Shown piece after piece: positions 25,833 to 34,489 of a DNA stretch of 64,000 bases. Origin of the DNA: Chitinophaga pinensis (GTDB lineage Bacteria > Bacteroidota > Bacteroidia > Chitinophagales > CAIOSU01); assembly GCA_945901065.1 (NCBI GenBank), contig CAMDKI010000003.1:1-64000 (forward strand), written 5' to 3'. Position 1 is the stretch's first letter, and each line of letters opens with the position of its first letter. The notes beneath the pieces are model-generated. The model searched no databases. It worked only from the letters and a program-made list of their open reading frames with translations, and had not been told where the DNA came from. The position numbers were made by a program, and so were the translations under genes.

Positions 25833-26580
25833 ATTTATCTGGGTTAAACGGGAAACTGGTTGGCTCGTTCCATTTTACCCGGCTATAAACCATTCCTATT
25901 TTAACGGAGCTAGCGCCCGTAAACAGGATATCTCGTGTATTCGAAAACCAATATCCTTCAATCAGCGCATAATCTTTAGCTACCAAATTTACCTTTTGGT
26001 TGTTGGCTGCTTCATTGGTTTCCATTTGCGCAATGGTAAACCTACCTGGCTCTATCCAAAACGTATTTTCGATGGATTCATTTTCAGTCTTTAGCACATA
26101 TAAACATTTTTCGTTTTTGTGCTTCAATTTTCCTTCGGTATTCCAAAGATAGTTACCTACTATCAAATCTTGCAATAGGCGTATATCGGCATCAATAGGT
26201 ATATAGTTCTTTATTTTGGACAGCGGCTCTTTGATGTATACCTTCTCTAGGCGGTTTAAAAGCTCAAAAGTATCGGGCGTAACCATTATCCTTGCCGCTT
26301 CGTAGCCCATCAAAGCCGTAATGCTTACCCAAATAACGCTGTCGCGTTGCATTCTAATACTTGCAGTTACGCCTTGTATCGTTTTACCATCATCATAGCT
26401 TACTTTGGCTTTGGCATTGAACCAGGTAAACTCAATTTGTTTTGCCCGCAACGAGTCAACCAACTCGGCGGTTTCCATTTTTGTTGCCTTAACACAGTCC
26501 TTTGACGCCGAACTGCTAGAGGTTTTACAGGCCGTGCTGAACAATAGGGCAAACAGAAGGGCAAATAATACCTTATTCAT
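25822..26580 (-). CDS. DUF4292 lipoprotein
   Basis: 252 residues. The lipoprotein signal is MNKVLFALLFALLFSTACK (Cys18). The body is beta-rich and resembles outer-membrane lipoprotein folds of the LolB/LolA type (WFNAKAKVSYDDGKTIQGV, MQRDSVIWVSIT, EAARIMVTPDTFELLNR). It is placed in DUF4292 from this pattern and from its cluster position. A role in envelope lipoprotein or lipid handling is inference only. It overlaps both neighbours (8 and 11 bases), so it is translationally coupled. Confidence 0.85.
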   Translation of the reverse strand: MNKVLFALLFALLFSTACKTSSSSASKDCVKATKMETAELVDSLRAKQIEFTWFNAKAKVSYDDGKTIQGVTASIRMQRDSVIWVSITALMGYEAARIMVTPDTFELLNRLEKVYIKEPLSKIKNYIPIDADIRLLQDLIVGNYLWNTEGKLKHKNEKCLYVLKTENESIENTFWIEPGRFTIAQMETNEAANNQKVNLVAKDYALIEGYWFSNTRDILFTGASSVKIGMVYSRVKWNEPTSFPFNPDKYED

Positions 26581-28456
26581 ACAGTTTTTTATCGGCTATT
26601 TTTTTGGGCAACAATTCGGTGGTATCATCTTTACCCATCGCCTTTTGCCAGTATTCCAAGGCCTTGCCAGTTTCGCCAAGCTTATACAAAATATCGCCAT
26701 AATGCTCCAACAACACGCCGCTATCCTCGCCACTGGTTTTCAGGGCCTTCTCCATCCATTTGCGAGCCTCTTCATATTCGCCAGCACGGTATAGCACCCA
26801 TGCATACGTATCTTGAAACGAACCGTTTTCCGGCTCAAGTGTATTGGCAAGCAAGGCCATTTTTTTTGCCTTCTCCAAGTCGGCAGCCCTCAACGATAGG
26901 TAATAGCTATAGTTGTTGAGCACATAGGTATTTTTGGAATCCAGTTTTAGGGCTTCATCAAATGCCTTGTCCGAGTCGGCAAACTTCCCAAGGTTATTAT
27001 AGGCATCGCCAAGACTGCTGTAAAACTGAACTTTAAGCGGTTGGTTATCGATAACAAGTACTTTACCAACGTTCAATATTTCAACAGCCTTTAGATACTG
27101 GTTCAATTGGTTGTTTGCCACGCCATTAAAGAAGTAAATAATTGGTTGGCTCGGGAACAACTCCAAAGCATCGGCAGTCATTTTTTCCAACTCCTCATAG
27201 CGTTGCAACTCACTCAAGATAAAGAAGGCTTGCTGCCAAACTTGGTACACACTATTGTCGAGCTGCAACGCCTGCCTGTACTGCAAAAGTGCCTCTTCCG
27301 ATTGCTCGTCTTGGTAAAGTAAATCGCCATAGATGGCATGCGCCTTGGCTTCGTTGGGGTGGGCTTCAATTACAATCTGGGCCAAACTGAAGGCTTCTTC
27401 CTTCTTGCCCTCGCCACTGCTATCCAACAGGTATGGATAAATTACCCGTATTTTCGAATCGATATTCAGATCGGGGTTTTTAAATGCCTCTTTCAAATAC
27501 CCAATATAATTTTGCCTATCCCCTTTGTATCGGTAAAGCTCGGCAATACTGAGTAATGCAAATGCATTGTTTGGGTCCTTTGCGAGCATTCCCTTGTATA
27601 TTTCAATAGCTTTATCAGGCTGCTCAGTAGCTTGGTACAACTCGGCTTGCATTTGGTAAAATCGCATGTCGCTTGGGTCAGAATCAATTAGGCGCTGAAT
27701 TTCGGCAGCAGCTTCGGTTATCATGCCAGCTTCAATATACAACCGCTGTTTTTGCATTATCAGGTTCTCATCAATGCCAATTATACTCTCCGCTTTGTGG
27801 TAAACATTAATTGCCCCTTTAAAATCGCCTTTGCGGCTTAGCACATAGGCCCAATCGAAATAATAATCTACTTCATCGGGATGGTCGTTTAGCAATTTAG
27901 CAAAAGTAGCCGATGCCTCATCGTAAGCACCAATGTAAGCCATTACATCGGCTTTCATTACCAAATACCACTTGTTGCTTTTATACAAAGCAGCCGTTTC
28001 TTTAATTTTACTGTTCAGGTTCTTAGCAACATCCAATGAGTCCTTGTCTTGTTGTTTTTTAAGGCTATTGGCTATAAAGTTGATGCTATCATTTACCACT
28101 GCTGCAGTAATATACTGCCGCGAGACTTCATACTGGCCAGATTCGAAATACATTACTGCCAGCTCATATTGTGCGGCATCGTTGTATGGGTCAAGTTGGA
28201 GCACTTTTTTGTACATTTCAACCGCTTGGGCAAAGTCCTCGAGCATTTTGGCTTTCGATGCATCAATATACAATTGTGCTACCAATAGCTCGTCTACATT
28301 GCGTTTCAGCAGTTCATCAGCACTGCCTGAGCGTATGCTCAAGACGGGAAGGGCCGATGTCTTGCTCTTGCTTACCTCTTTTGAGCCTGTGCAAGCACCA
28401 AAGGCAACCAAAGTTGCCAGCAAAAGTATAAGTAAAAAGATCCGGTTCAAGGTCAT
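26573..28456 (-). CDS. tetratricopeptide repeat lipoprotein
   Basis: 627 residues. The lipoprotein signal is MTLNRIFLLILLLATLVAFG with the acylated Cys in the following ACTGS (Cys22). TPR units fill most of the chain (AQYELAVMYFESGQYEVSRQ, AIEIYKGMLAKDPNNAFALL, LGDAYNNLGKFADSDKAFDE, KALEYWQKAMGKDD). Such proteins scaffold envelope complexes. It lies between the nucleotidyltransferase (ATGA overlap) and DUF4292 (8-base overlap), so all three are made together. Confidence 0.9.
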   Translation of the reverse strand: MTLNRIFLLILLLATLVAFGACTGSKEVSKSKTSALPVLSIRSGSADELLKRNVDELLVAQLYIDASKAKMLEDFAQAVEMYKKVLQLDPYNDAAQYELAVMYFESGQYEVSRQYITAAVVNDSINFIANSLKKQQDKDSLDVAKNLNSKIKETAALYKSNKWYLVMKADVMAYIGAYDEASATFAKLLNDHPDEVDYYFDWAYVLSRKGDFKGAINVYHKAESIIGIDENLIMQKQRLYIEAGMITEAAAEIQRLIDSDPSDMRFYQMQAELYQATEQPDKAIEIYKGMLAKDPNNAFALLSIAELYRYKGDRQNYIGYLKEAFKNPDLNIDSKIRVIYPYLLDSSGEGKKEEAFSLAQIVIEAHPNEAKAHAIYGDLLYQDEQSEEALLQYRQALQLDNSVYQVWQQAFFILSELQRYEELEKMTADALELFPSQPIIYFFNGVANNQLNQYLKAVEILNVGKVLVIDNQPLKVQFYSSLGDAYNNLGKFADSDKAFDEALKLDSKNTYVLNNYSYYLSLRAADLEKAKKMALLANTLEPENGSFQDTYAWVLYRAGEYEEARKWMEKALKTSGEDSGVLLEHYGDILYKLGETGKALEYWQKAMGKDDTTELLPKKIADKKLYE

Positions 28457-29457
28457 TTGGTTACGGTATAATCCCCAATACTGAGGTCTTCTGCTTGCCC
28501 GCGCAACGATACACTATTGCCTATCATGCTATTGTGTATCACTTTGTTTTCAATGTGGCTTGCTGTTTGAATAATGCTTCTACTTATAACGCTCTTATGC
28601 ACTGTTGTGTTGTTTCCTAATGATACATGTGGGCCAACTACCGCATCGGTAATTACTACATTATCACCTATATAACACGGCGGTATCACAATTGAGTTCT
28701 GTATGCGTGCCGATGGCGATATCAATTCCTCGCCCTCAATCAACTCCAGCATGCGGGCGTTGGTATCTACAGTCACATCCTTGTTGCCACAATCCAACCA
28801 CTCAATAACCGGGGCAGGATATAGCTTACGCCCTTGGTTTTTCATATTTTCTAAGGCATTGGTAAGCTGGTATTCGCCTTTGTCTTTTATGTCGTTATCA
28901 ATTAAATACTGCAACTCCTGCTTAAGGTATGCGCCATCTTTAAAGTAATAGATGCCGATAATGGCCATATCAGATACAAAGGTTGCCGGTTTTTCTATAA
29001 ACTCGGTAATATGCCCGTCGGCATCGGTTTTGATAACGCCAAATGCCGATGGATCGTCAACACGCTTTACCCAAATGGCTCCATCTTGCTCCGTATCCAC
29101 CGAAAAATCGGCTTTGAACAAAGTATCGGCAAAGGCCACAGTTACATTTCCTTCTAGCGAATCGCCAGCGCAAAGGATAGCATGGGCAGTGCCCAGTGCT
29201 TCGGTTTGGTAGTATATAGAGCCTTTAGCGCCTAACTTCTCTGCCAAGGCAACCAATTGTTTCTCAACGGCCGCGCCAAACGACGGGTGAATAATAAATG
29301 CCACCTCGTCGATAGTGGAGCCGCTCATGGCGCCTATGCTTTCTACCAAACGTTGTACTATTGGTTTGCCAACAATGGGCAACAGCGGTTTCGGAATGGT
29401 TAAAGTGTGTGGGCGCATCCTTTTGCCCATGCCCGCCATTGGAACGATTATCTTCAT
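28453..29457 (-). CDS. sugar-phosphate nucleotidyltransferase
   Basis: 334 residues. The N-terminal NTP-transferase domain carries the signature MKIIVPMAGMGKRMRPHT followed by PKPLLPIVGKP. Asp in VAFADTLF and the EFIEKP motif are typical of RmlA/GlmU-type enzymes. The C-terminal ~90 residues contain hexapeptide-like left-handed beta-helix turns (IGDNVVITDAVVGPHVSLGNN) but no acyl/acetyltransferase signature. It makes an NDP-sugar from NTP and sugar-1-phosphate; the sugar is not readable. It opens the overlapped TPR-DUF4292-LytM run. Confidence 0.92.
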   Translation of the reverse strand: MKIIVPMAGMGKRMRPHTLTIPKPLLPIVGKPIVQRLVESIGAMSGSTIDEVAFIIHPSFGAAVEKQLVALAEKLGAKGSIYYQTEALGTAHAILCAGDSLEGNVTVAFADTLFKADFSVDTEQDGAIWVKRVDDPSAFGVIKTDADGHITEFIEKPATFVSDMAIIGIYYFKDGAYLKQELQYLIDNDIKDKGEYQLTNALENMKNQGRKLYPAPVIEWLDCGNKDVTVDTNARMLELIEGEELISPSARIQNSIVIPPCYIGDNVVITDAVVGPHVSLGNNTTVHKSVISRSIIQTASHIENKVIHNSMIGNSVSLRGQAEDLSIGDYTVTK

Positions 29458-29559
29458 CTCTTTTTTATTATCAAGTAGTGAGTATCAAGTATCAAGTAGT
29501 GTTTCGTGCAACTTGACCATTATTTTTTAAACCGTTAACTGTCGACCGTAGACCATCGA
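29458..29559. repeat. degenerate short-word intergenic repeats
   Basis: Words based on TATCAAGTA(GTG) recur near 29470-29500, and a second group GTCGACCGTAGACCATCGAC lies near 29540-29561. Similar low-complexity words recur in other gaps of this window. No gene is seen. Confidence 0.45.
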
Positions 29560-29997
29560 CTATTTAACCCCAGTGTGTCCAAAGCCACCAGCACCGCGCT
29601 CGCTTTCGGCAAGTTCTTCGGTCAGTTCAAAGGTTACTCGGGTATATTCGGCTATTACCATTTGGGCAATGCGGTCGCCATGGTTTACCGTAAACGGCTC
29701 GTTGCTAAGGTTCACCAAAATCACGCCTACCTCGCCCCTATAATCGGCATCAATAGTCCCTGGGCTGTTGAGCACCGTAATGCCCGACTTGTATGCCAGA
29801 CCACTGCGTGGGCGCACTTGCGCCTCGCAGCCACTTGGTAGTTCCATAAACAATCCGGTAGGGATGAGCTTGCGTTCCAGCGGTTGCAACACCACGGGCG
29901 CTTCTAAGTTGGCCCTCAAGTCAACACCTGCTGCATCGGCCGTAGCGTATGCTGGCGCTGGGTTGTTAGAGCGATTGATGATTTTTACAGTTGCCAT
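29560..29997 (-). CDS. dut: dUTP diphosphatase
   Basis: 145 residues with all five dUTPase motifs: [45 protein letters not shown] and the C-terminal [10 protein letters not shown]. It is a homotrimeric cytoplasmic enzyme converting dUTP to dUMP and PPi, preventing uracil incorporation. ATG 29997 ([10 protein letters not shown]) is chosen; a TTG at 30006 lies inside the promoter box and is unlikely. Confidence 0.97.
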   Translation of the reverse strand: MATVKIINRSNNPAPAYATADAAGVDLRANLEAPVVLQPLERKLIPTGLFMELPSGCEAQVRPRSGLAYKSGITVLNSPGTIDADYRGEVGVILVNLSNEPFTVNHGDRIAQMVIAEYTRVTFELTEELAESERGAGGFGHTGVK

Positions 29998-30003
29998 AAG
30001 TGG

Positions 30004-30011
30004 CAAAGATA
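30004..30011 (-). promoter_or_regulatory. -7 box TATCTTTG immediately before dut
   Basis: Exact TAnnTTTG match ending only six bases before the dut ATG. If used, transcription would begin at or next to the start codon, giving a leaderless mRNA. Confidence 0.45.
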
Positions 30012-30121
30012 TGGAATTTAGTTTCGGGTTGCGAGTTAAGAGGTTTCGGGTTGATTTTTTGAACTAACGATAACCTATATAACCAAGAAATGGGGATTTT
30101 GTGGTTACGTTTTGAGGACAT

Positions 30122-30175
30122 AACCAAGAAATTGGGTTTTCTTGGTTGTATCAAAACTTGAACACTGTTTTGATA
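30122..30175. terminator. two adjacent hairpins between lpxD and dut
   Basis: Perfect 10-bp stem AACCAAGAAA/TTTCTTGGTT (30122-30147, 6-base loop) followed by a perfect 9-bp stem TATCAAAAC/GTTTTGATA (30149-30175, 9-base loop). They lie just downstream of lpxD. An imperfect third copy of the first stem lies at 30081-30106. They plausibly end lpxD transcription or stabilise its 3' end. Confidence 0.5.
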
Positions 30176-30185
30176 CTCGGGGAGT

Positions 30186-31142
30186 TTACTCAGGCTGTTT
30201 ACCCCTTTGCTGTTTTACCAAATCGGGCAAATAACGCAGGGCGGCTACTTCCTTCCATTTTTGGCGGGCTTCTTCGGCAGGGGCACCGTAGTAGGTTTTG
30301 CCGCCTTCCAATGATTTAGATACGCCACTAGTGGCCAATATCACGGCTTTTTTGCCAATGGTAAGTTCTTTATTGATGCCCACTTGGCCCCAAATAATCA
30401 CTTCGTCATCAACTATAGTTTTACCAGCAATGGCCACTTGTGCGGCAATCAATACATGTTTGCCAATTTCAACGCCATGGGCTATGTGCACCATATTATC
30501 AAGCTTAGTACCATAGCCAATAACGGTATCGCCAGTAGCGCCACGGTCAATAGTGCAACCAGAGCCAATCTCTACGTTGTCGGCAATAATCACTCTGCCA
30601 GCAGTATGCATTTTCTCGTAATGGAAGTTATCGCCGTTACGGGTCTTGAAAAAGAACGCATCGCCGCCGATAACCGAATTGGGATGTATAATTACATTGT
30701 CGCCAATGGTGCAATGGTCGCAAATAGTAACATTTGCCCCTATCAAGCAATTTTTGCCGATTGTTGTTCGATTGCCCACAACCACACCAGGTTGTAACTG
30801 TGTACCCTCGCCAATAATGGCACTGGGGCTAATATTTTGATGCAAAGGCTCAAATGGGCGGAAACGATGCAACAGTTTATTGAAATCGGTAAAGGGATTT
30901 GGAGAAACGATTAATCCCTTATTTGACGGAAGCCTCACATCTGCCTTATCAATAAGAATAACCGACGCTACTGAATCGAGACTGCGGTCATAATACTTAT
31001 GGAAATCGACAAAGGTAAGGTCGCCCCGCTGCACCTTGTGAATAACATTAATGCCCGTAATGGGAATATTAGGGTCTCCTACAAAATCACGGCCAAGAAA
31101 TGAGGCAAAATCCTGTAGGGTAAATGGTTCAGGTAATGTCAT
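30186..31142 (-). CDS. lpxD: UDP-3-O-acylglucosamine N-acyltransferase (LpxD)
   Basis: 318 residues. The N-terminal ~100 residues form the uridine-binding LpxD domain (TLQDFASFLG, GDLTFVDFHKYYDRSL, SVILIDKADV). A hexapeptide left-handed beta helix follows (~105-290: IGEGTQLQPGVVVGNRTTIG) with the catalytic His region MVHIAHGVEIG. It adds the second hydroxyacyl chain to UDP-acyl-GlcN in lipid A synthesis. It is slightly shorter than the E. coli enzyme. ATG 31142 (MTLPEPFTLQ) fits the family; an upstream TTG-type extension of 37 residues does not. Confidence 0.9.
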   Translation of the reverse strand: MTLPEPFTLQDFASFLGRDFVGDPNIPITGINVIHKVQRGDLTFVDFHKYYDRSLDSVASVILIDKADVRLPSNKGLIVSPNPFTDFNKLLHRFRPFEPLHQNISPSAIIGEGTQLQPGVVVGNRTTIGKNCLIGANVTICDHCTIGDNVIIHPNSVIGGDAFFFKTRNGDNFHYEKMHTAGRVIIADNVEIGSGCTIDRGATGDTVIGYGTKLDNMVHIAHGVEIGKHVLIAAQVAIAGKTIVDDEVIIWGQVGINKELTIGKKAVILATSGVSKSLEGGKTYYGAPAEEARQKWKEVAALRYLPDLVKQQRGKQPE

Positions 31143-31360
31143 GCACGCGGGATAAAAATCTGGTTGCGAAAGTACATAAAATAATTGTAGGTATATGGTT
31201 AGGGCGGTAGATTGAACGATTGTTTGACGGCTATCTGCGCCAATCAGTTGCACGGATTATGAATATATCGGCAATTGGGGGCTATAGGTTGCCTTGCTTT
31301 GGTGAAAGTTTGCTTTGTAAAACGTTTCCCTAGAACTAATCAACCCTCCATAAAATTCGT

Positions 31361-31368
31361 TACTTTTG
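31361..31368 (+). promoter_or_regulatory. -7 box TACTTTTG for gcvT
   Basis: Exact TAnnTTTG match, 27 bases before the gcvT ATG. Confidence 0.5.
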
Positions 31369-31395
31369 GAGCCAAGCACAAGCGCTACAAACACT

Positions 31396-32475
31396 ATGAA
31401 AACAACCGCCCTTACCGACTTGCACATTGGCCTTGGTGCCAAAATGGTAGAATTTGCTGGCTACAATATGCCTGTATTATACGCTGGCATCAACCAAGAA
31501 CATGCTGCCGTGCGAAACAGTGTGGGTGTGTTTGACGTGTCGCACATGGGCGAGTTTATTTTAGAAGGACCTGGTGCCCTTGCCTTAATACAGCAAGTAA
31601 CCACCAATGATGCAAGCAAACTTACCCCTGGCAAGGCGCAATACAGCTGCCTACCCAACAAACAAGGAGGTATAGTTGATGACTTGTTGGTGTACAAAAT
31701 AAACGATGAGAAATACCTATTAGTGGTAAACGCCAGCAATATGGAGAAAGACTGGAACTGGATAAGCCAACACAACACGTTTGGTGTAACCATGACCAAC
31801 ATAAGCGACGATACCAGCCTATTGGCCGTGCAAGGCCCTAATGCGCTAGCTACCTTACAAAAGCTAACTGCCGTTGATTTAGCCTCAATACCTTACTACA
31901 GCTTTACCATTGATGCATTAGCTGGAGTTGAAAACGTAATCATAAGCAATACGGGCTACACTGGCTCAGGCGGTTTTGAGTTATATGTGCCCAATGCTGA
32001 TGTTAAGCACGTATGGGATGCCGTATTTGCGGCTGGTGCCGAATTCAACATTCAACCCATTGGCTTGGGCGCCCGCGATACGTTGCGCTTGGAAAAAGGT
32101 TTTTGCCTGTACGGCAACGATATTGACGATACCACCAACCCACTTGAGGCTGGCCTTGGCTGGATAACCAAATTGGACAAAGGCGAATTTAACGACAAAG
32201 AAGCCATAGCCCAACTGAAAGCAGAAGGCGTAAAACGCAAATTAGTTGGTTTTGAAATGATTGAGAAAGGCATACCGCGCCACGACTACCCAGTAGTAAA
32301 CCAAACAGGCGATGTGATTGGTAAGGTTACTTCTGGCACACAATCGTCTTCCTTGGGCAAGGCCATTGGTATGGCCTACGTGCCTACCGAGCTATCAAAA
32401 CCAGGCAGCGAAATCATTATCGACATACGCGGCCGCCAATTGAAAGCTCAAGTGGTGAAATTGCCGTTTGTATAG
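31396..32475 (+). CDS. gcvT: glycine cleavage system aminomethyltransferase (T protein)
   Basis: 359 residues, the usual GcvT length. Signatures are [13 protein letters not shown], the folate-site Asp in [41 protein letters not shown] and the C-terminal barrel [23 protein letters not shown]. It transfers the methylene group from lipoyl H protein to tetrahydrofolate, releasing ammonia. gcvH and gcvP are not adjacent. ATG 31396 is chosen; the TTG at 31366 lies within the promoter box. Confidence 0.97.
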   Translation: MKTTALTDLHIGLGAKMVEFAGYNMPVLYAGINQEHAAVRNSVGVFDVSHMGEFILEGPGALALIQQVTTNDASKLTPGKAQYSCLPNKQGGIVDDLLVYKINDEKYLLVVNASNMEKDWNWISQHNTFGVTMTNISDDTSLLAVQGPNALATLQKLTAVDLASIPYYSFTIDALAGVENVIISNTGYTGSGGFELYVPNADVKHVWDAVFAAGAEFNIQPIGLGARDTLRLEKGFCLYGNDIDDTTNPLEAGLGWITKLDKGEFNDKEAIAQLKAEGVKRKLVGFEMIEKGIPRHDYPVVNQTGDVIGKVTSGTQSSSLGKAIGMAYVPTELSKPGSEIIIDIRGRQLKAQVVKLPFV

Positions 32476-32497
32476 ATTGTTGTGAATATGGTATTTA

Positions 32498-32541
32498 CAT
32501 AGGGCGCTGCCCTATGCTCTAAGTATATATCCCCGTTGGGG
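32498..32541. repeat. palindromic intergenic element behind gcvT
   Basis: Perfect 8-bp stem CATAGGGC-gct-GCCCTATG (32498-32516), then TATATAT and a second small stem CCCC-gtt-GGGG (32531-32541). Two-hairpin units of this look are, from memory, frequent in Bacteroidota intergenic DNA. It lies between the convergent gcvT and small lipoprotein genes and may end both transcripts. Confidence 0.5.
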
Positions 32542-32589
32542 AAGCCCTTGTCCATTTTAACTATTTTACTGTCGACTGTGGACCGTGGA

Positions 32590-32778
32590 CTACTTCTGCT
32601 TCTCCATCTGCTTTTGCATCTTTTTAGGATACACGCCCGATTTGGTTTTTGATGTACTACCACCTTTGGTACCGCCGTCGCCGCCAGTGTCGTAAGTAGG
32701 GCAAGTGCTCTTTTGGCAAGAACCTAGCGTAAGGCTAGCTGCTAGAAATAGAAAAAGAATTTTACGTTTCATAGTCAT
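32590..32778 (-). CDS. small lipoprotein
   Basis: 62 residues. The signal is MKRKILFLFLAASLTLGSC, giving an acylated Cys21 when counted from the ATG at 32778, or Cys19 from the equally possible ATG at 32772. The mature part is only ~40 residues: Gly/Thr/Ser-rich (DTGGDGGTKGGSTSK) with a basic tail (KKMQKQMEKQK). No domain is recognised. The convincing lipobox supports a real gene. Confidence 0.75.
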   Translation of the reverse strand: MTMKRKILFLFLAASLTLGSCQKSTCPTYDTGGDGGTKGGSTSKTKSGVYPKKMQKQMEKQK

Positions 32779-32880
32779 AAAGATAAAGGTTTCTGTTCCT
32801 GCTTTCCAAATTAACGTTAGCGGCTGGCATATAGTGCCTTATCGATAATTTGATTATAATTGACCTTATTAATTTTGAAT

Positions 32881-33795
32881 ATGGCAATTATTAGACCCAC
32901 ACACGATGCCGGACTAGGTGAAAAGTATCTGGACGAGAGCAAAAGGTTGATAAATAAAGATGGCAGCTTTAACTTAAAACGCACCGGTGGACTCTGGCAG
33001 GCGCGAAATATGTATCAGTGGCTTATCGGTTTATCATGGCCAGCGTTCTTGGGCTTAGTGCTGCTGCTTTACTTAGTTACTAATTGCTTGTTCGCTTGCG
33101 CCTATTTAGCGGTAGGGATTGAACAGCTTAGTGGCATTAACCCCGAAGCGGGCCACTTTTGGTCGGCATTTTATTTTAGCAGCCAAACTATTACCACTGT
33201 TGGCTATGGCGCTATAGCGCCCATTGGCGCTGGCGCCAATATGCTGGCTGCCTTTGAAGCCTTTGCGGGCCTTACTGGCTTTGCATTGGTTACCGGCTTA
33301 CTTTACGGGAGATTTAGTAAACCTAATGCTAAGTTTCTGTTTAGTAACAACGCGCTAATCGCTCCTTACCAAGGAGGCAAAAGCCTCCAGTTTAGGCTAG
33401 TAAATGTGCGAAGCAATATTATGATGGAAGTTGAGGCACATGTGCTACTCATGGTGCTAGATAAAGAAAATGGGCACCGCCGATACTACAACCTAAAGTT
33501 AGAAACCAAATTTATACAGTTTTTTCCACTCAACTGGACCCTAGTACACCTCATATCCGAAGATAGCCCTTTATACAACTGTACCCCGCAATCTCTTAAA
33601 GACCTTGATGCAGAATTGCTAGTGCGCATTAAAGGCTACGACGATTCCTTTGGCCAAACGGTGCAAGTGCGCTATAGCTATAAGTACAACGAGATAGTAC
33701 ACGGAGCGAGGTTTTTGCGCGTATACGAATCTGATGCCGATGGCAATACCCACCTATCGCTAAACAAAATACACGACTACGAAATGGTTGGCTAG
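32881..33795 (+). CDS. inward-rectifier-type potassium channel (KirBac family)
   Basis: 304 residues. A short N-terminal region with an amphipathic slide-helix-like stretch (GGLWQARNMYQWLIGLSWP) precedes TM1 (~52-78). A pore helix follows (FWSAFYFSSQTIT), then the selectivity filter TVGYG at 106-110, TM2 (~118-145), and a cytoplasmic immunoglobulin-like Kir domain (~155-300; LQFRLVNVRSNIMMEVEAHV, WTLVHLISEDSPLYN). Conducts K+ across the inner membrane. ATG 32881 is chosen over a TTG at 32860. Confidence 0.95.
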   Translation: MAIIRPTHDAGLGEKYLDESKRLINKDGSFNLKRTGGLWQARNMYQWLIGLSWPAFLGLVLLLYLVTNCLFACAYLAVGIEQLSGINPEAGHFWSAFYFSSQTITTVGYGAIAPIGAGANMLAAFEAFAGLTGFALVTGLLYGRFSKPNAKFLFSNNALIAPYQGGKSLQFRLVNVRSNIMMEVEAHVLLMVLDKENGHRRYYNLKLETKFIQFFPLNWTLVHLISEDSPLYNCTPQSLKDLDAELLVRIKGYDDSFGQTVQVRYSYKYNEIVHGARFLRVYESDADGNTHLSLNKIHDYEMVG

Positions 33796-33822
33796 GTTTG
33801 TGGAAGCCCCGCAATAATTAGT

Positions 33823-33830
33823 TACCTTTG
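33823..33830 (+). promoter_or_regulatory. promoter for slyD: TTTG and TACCTTTG
   Basis: Exact -7 match TACCTTTG, 45 bases before the ATG, with a TTTG at 33797-33800 spaced 22 bases upstream, close to the Bacteroidota -33/-7 arrangement. The best promoter candidate in the window. Confidence 0.6.
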
Positions 33831-33875
33831 TTGCCATTGTATAAAAAACGGCCTTTGGCCGTACAAAAATTGATT

Positions 33876-34382
33876 ATGGAAATCCAAAATAACACTGTTG
33901 TAAGTATTACTTACGACCTAAAAATCGGTAGCGCAGAAGGTGCTTTGGTCGAGAAAGTTGACTCATCTGCTCCTTTTGTTTTCTTGTTTGGCGCTGGCGG
34001 TTTATTGCCAGAGTTCGAAGAAAACCTTCATGGCCTAACCGCAGGCAAATCGTTTGAATTTACTATTGAAAGCGACAATGCCTATGGCCCGGTACAAGAC
34101 GAAGCCATTATTGAGCTACCGCTTAATATTTTTGAAGTGGACGGCGCAGTACCCGACGATTTGTTGGTAGTTGGCCGTTACCTTACCATGCAAGACCACC
34201 AAGGCAACCCATTGCGTGGCAAAATTGAAAAAGTTGGTACCGAAAACGTAACCATGGATTTTAACCACCCACTTGCCGGTGCCGATTTGCACTTTAAAGG
34301 TGGGGTTGAGAGCATCCGCGAAGCTACTGAAGAAGAACTTGCCCACGGACACGTACACGGCGAAGGCGGTCACCACCACTAA
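33876..34382 (+). CDS. slyD: SlyD-type FKBP peptidyl-prolyl isomerase
   Basis: 168 residues. The FKBP domain is split by an IF (insert-in-flap) chaperone domain as in SlyD: KIGSAEGALVEKVD, LLPEFEENLHGLTAGKSFEF, DNAYGP, then the insert (DDLLVVGRYLTMQDHQGNPL) and FNHPLAGADLHFKG closing the FKBP fold. The tail HGHVHGEGGHHH is His-rich and probably binds Ni or other metals. Acts as folding helper in the cytoplasm. Confidence 0.95.
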   Translation: MEIQNNTVVSITYDLKIGSAEGALVEKVDSSAPFVFLFGAGGLLPEFEENLHGLTAGKSFEFTIESDNAYGPVQDEAIIELPLNIFEVDGAVPDDLLVVGRYLTMQDHQGNPLRGKIEKVGTENVTMDFNHPLAGADLHFKGGVESIREATEEELAHGHVHGEGGHHH

Positions 34383-34432
34383 ATTTAAGTAGACTAGTTA
34401 TTAGTGAATAGTAAATAGCCCTTTATAAAAAC

Positions 34433-34470
34433 AAGAAAGCCGAACCAGTGATGGTTCGGCTTTCTTTGTA
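34433..34470. terminator. bidirectional intrinsic terminator
   Basis: Perfect 14-bp stem AAGAAAGCCGAACC/GGTTCGGCTTTCTT with a 6-base loop (34433-34466). T-runs on both sides fit termination of slyD and of the convergent M42 peptidase gene. Confidence 0.85.
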
Positions 34471-34489
34471 TTGTAAGGTTATCGGGGCG

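Noticed and set aside
32870-32877. TAATTTTG box just before the Kir-type channel ATG
   Set aside because: It ends three bases before the ATG, too close even for a leaderless start at that codon.
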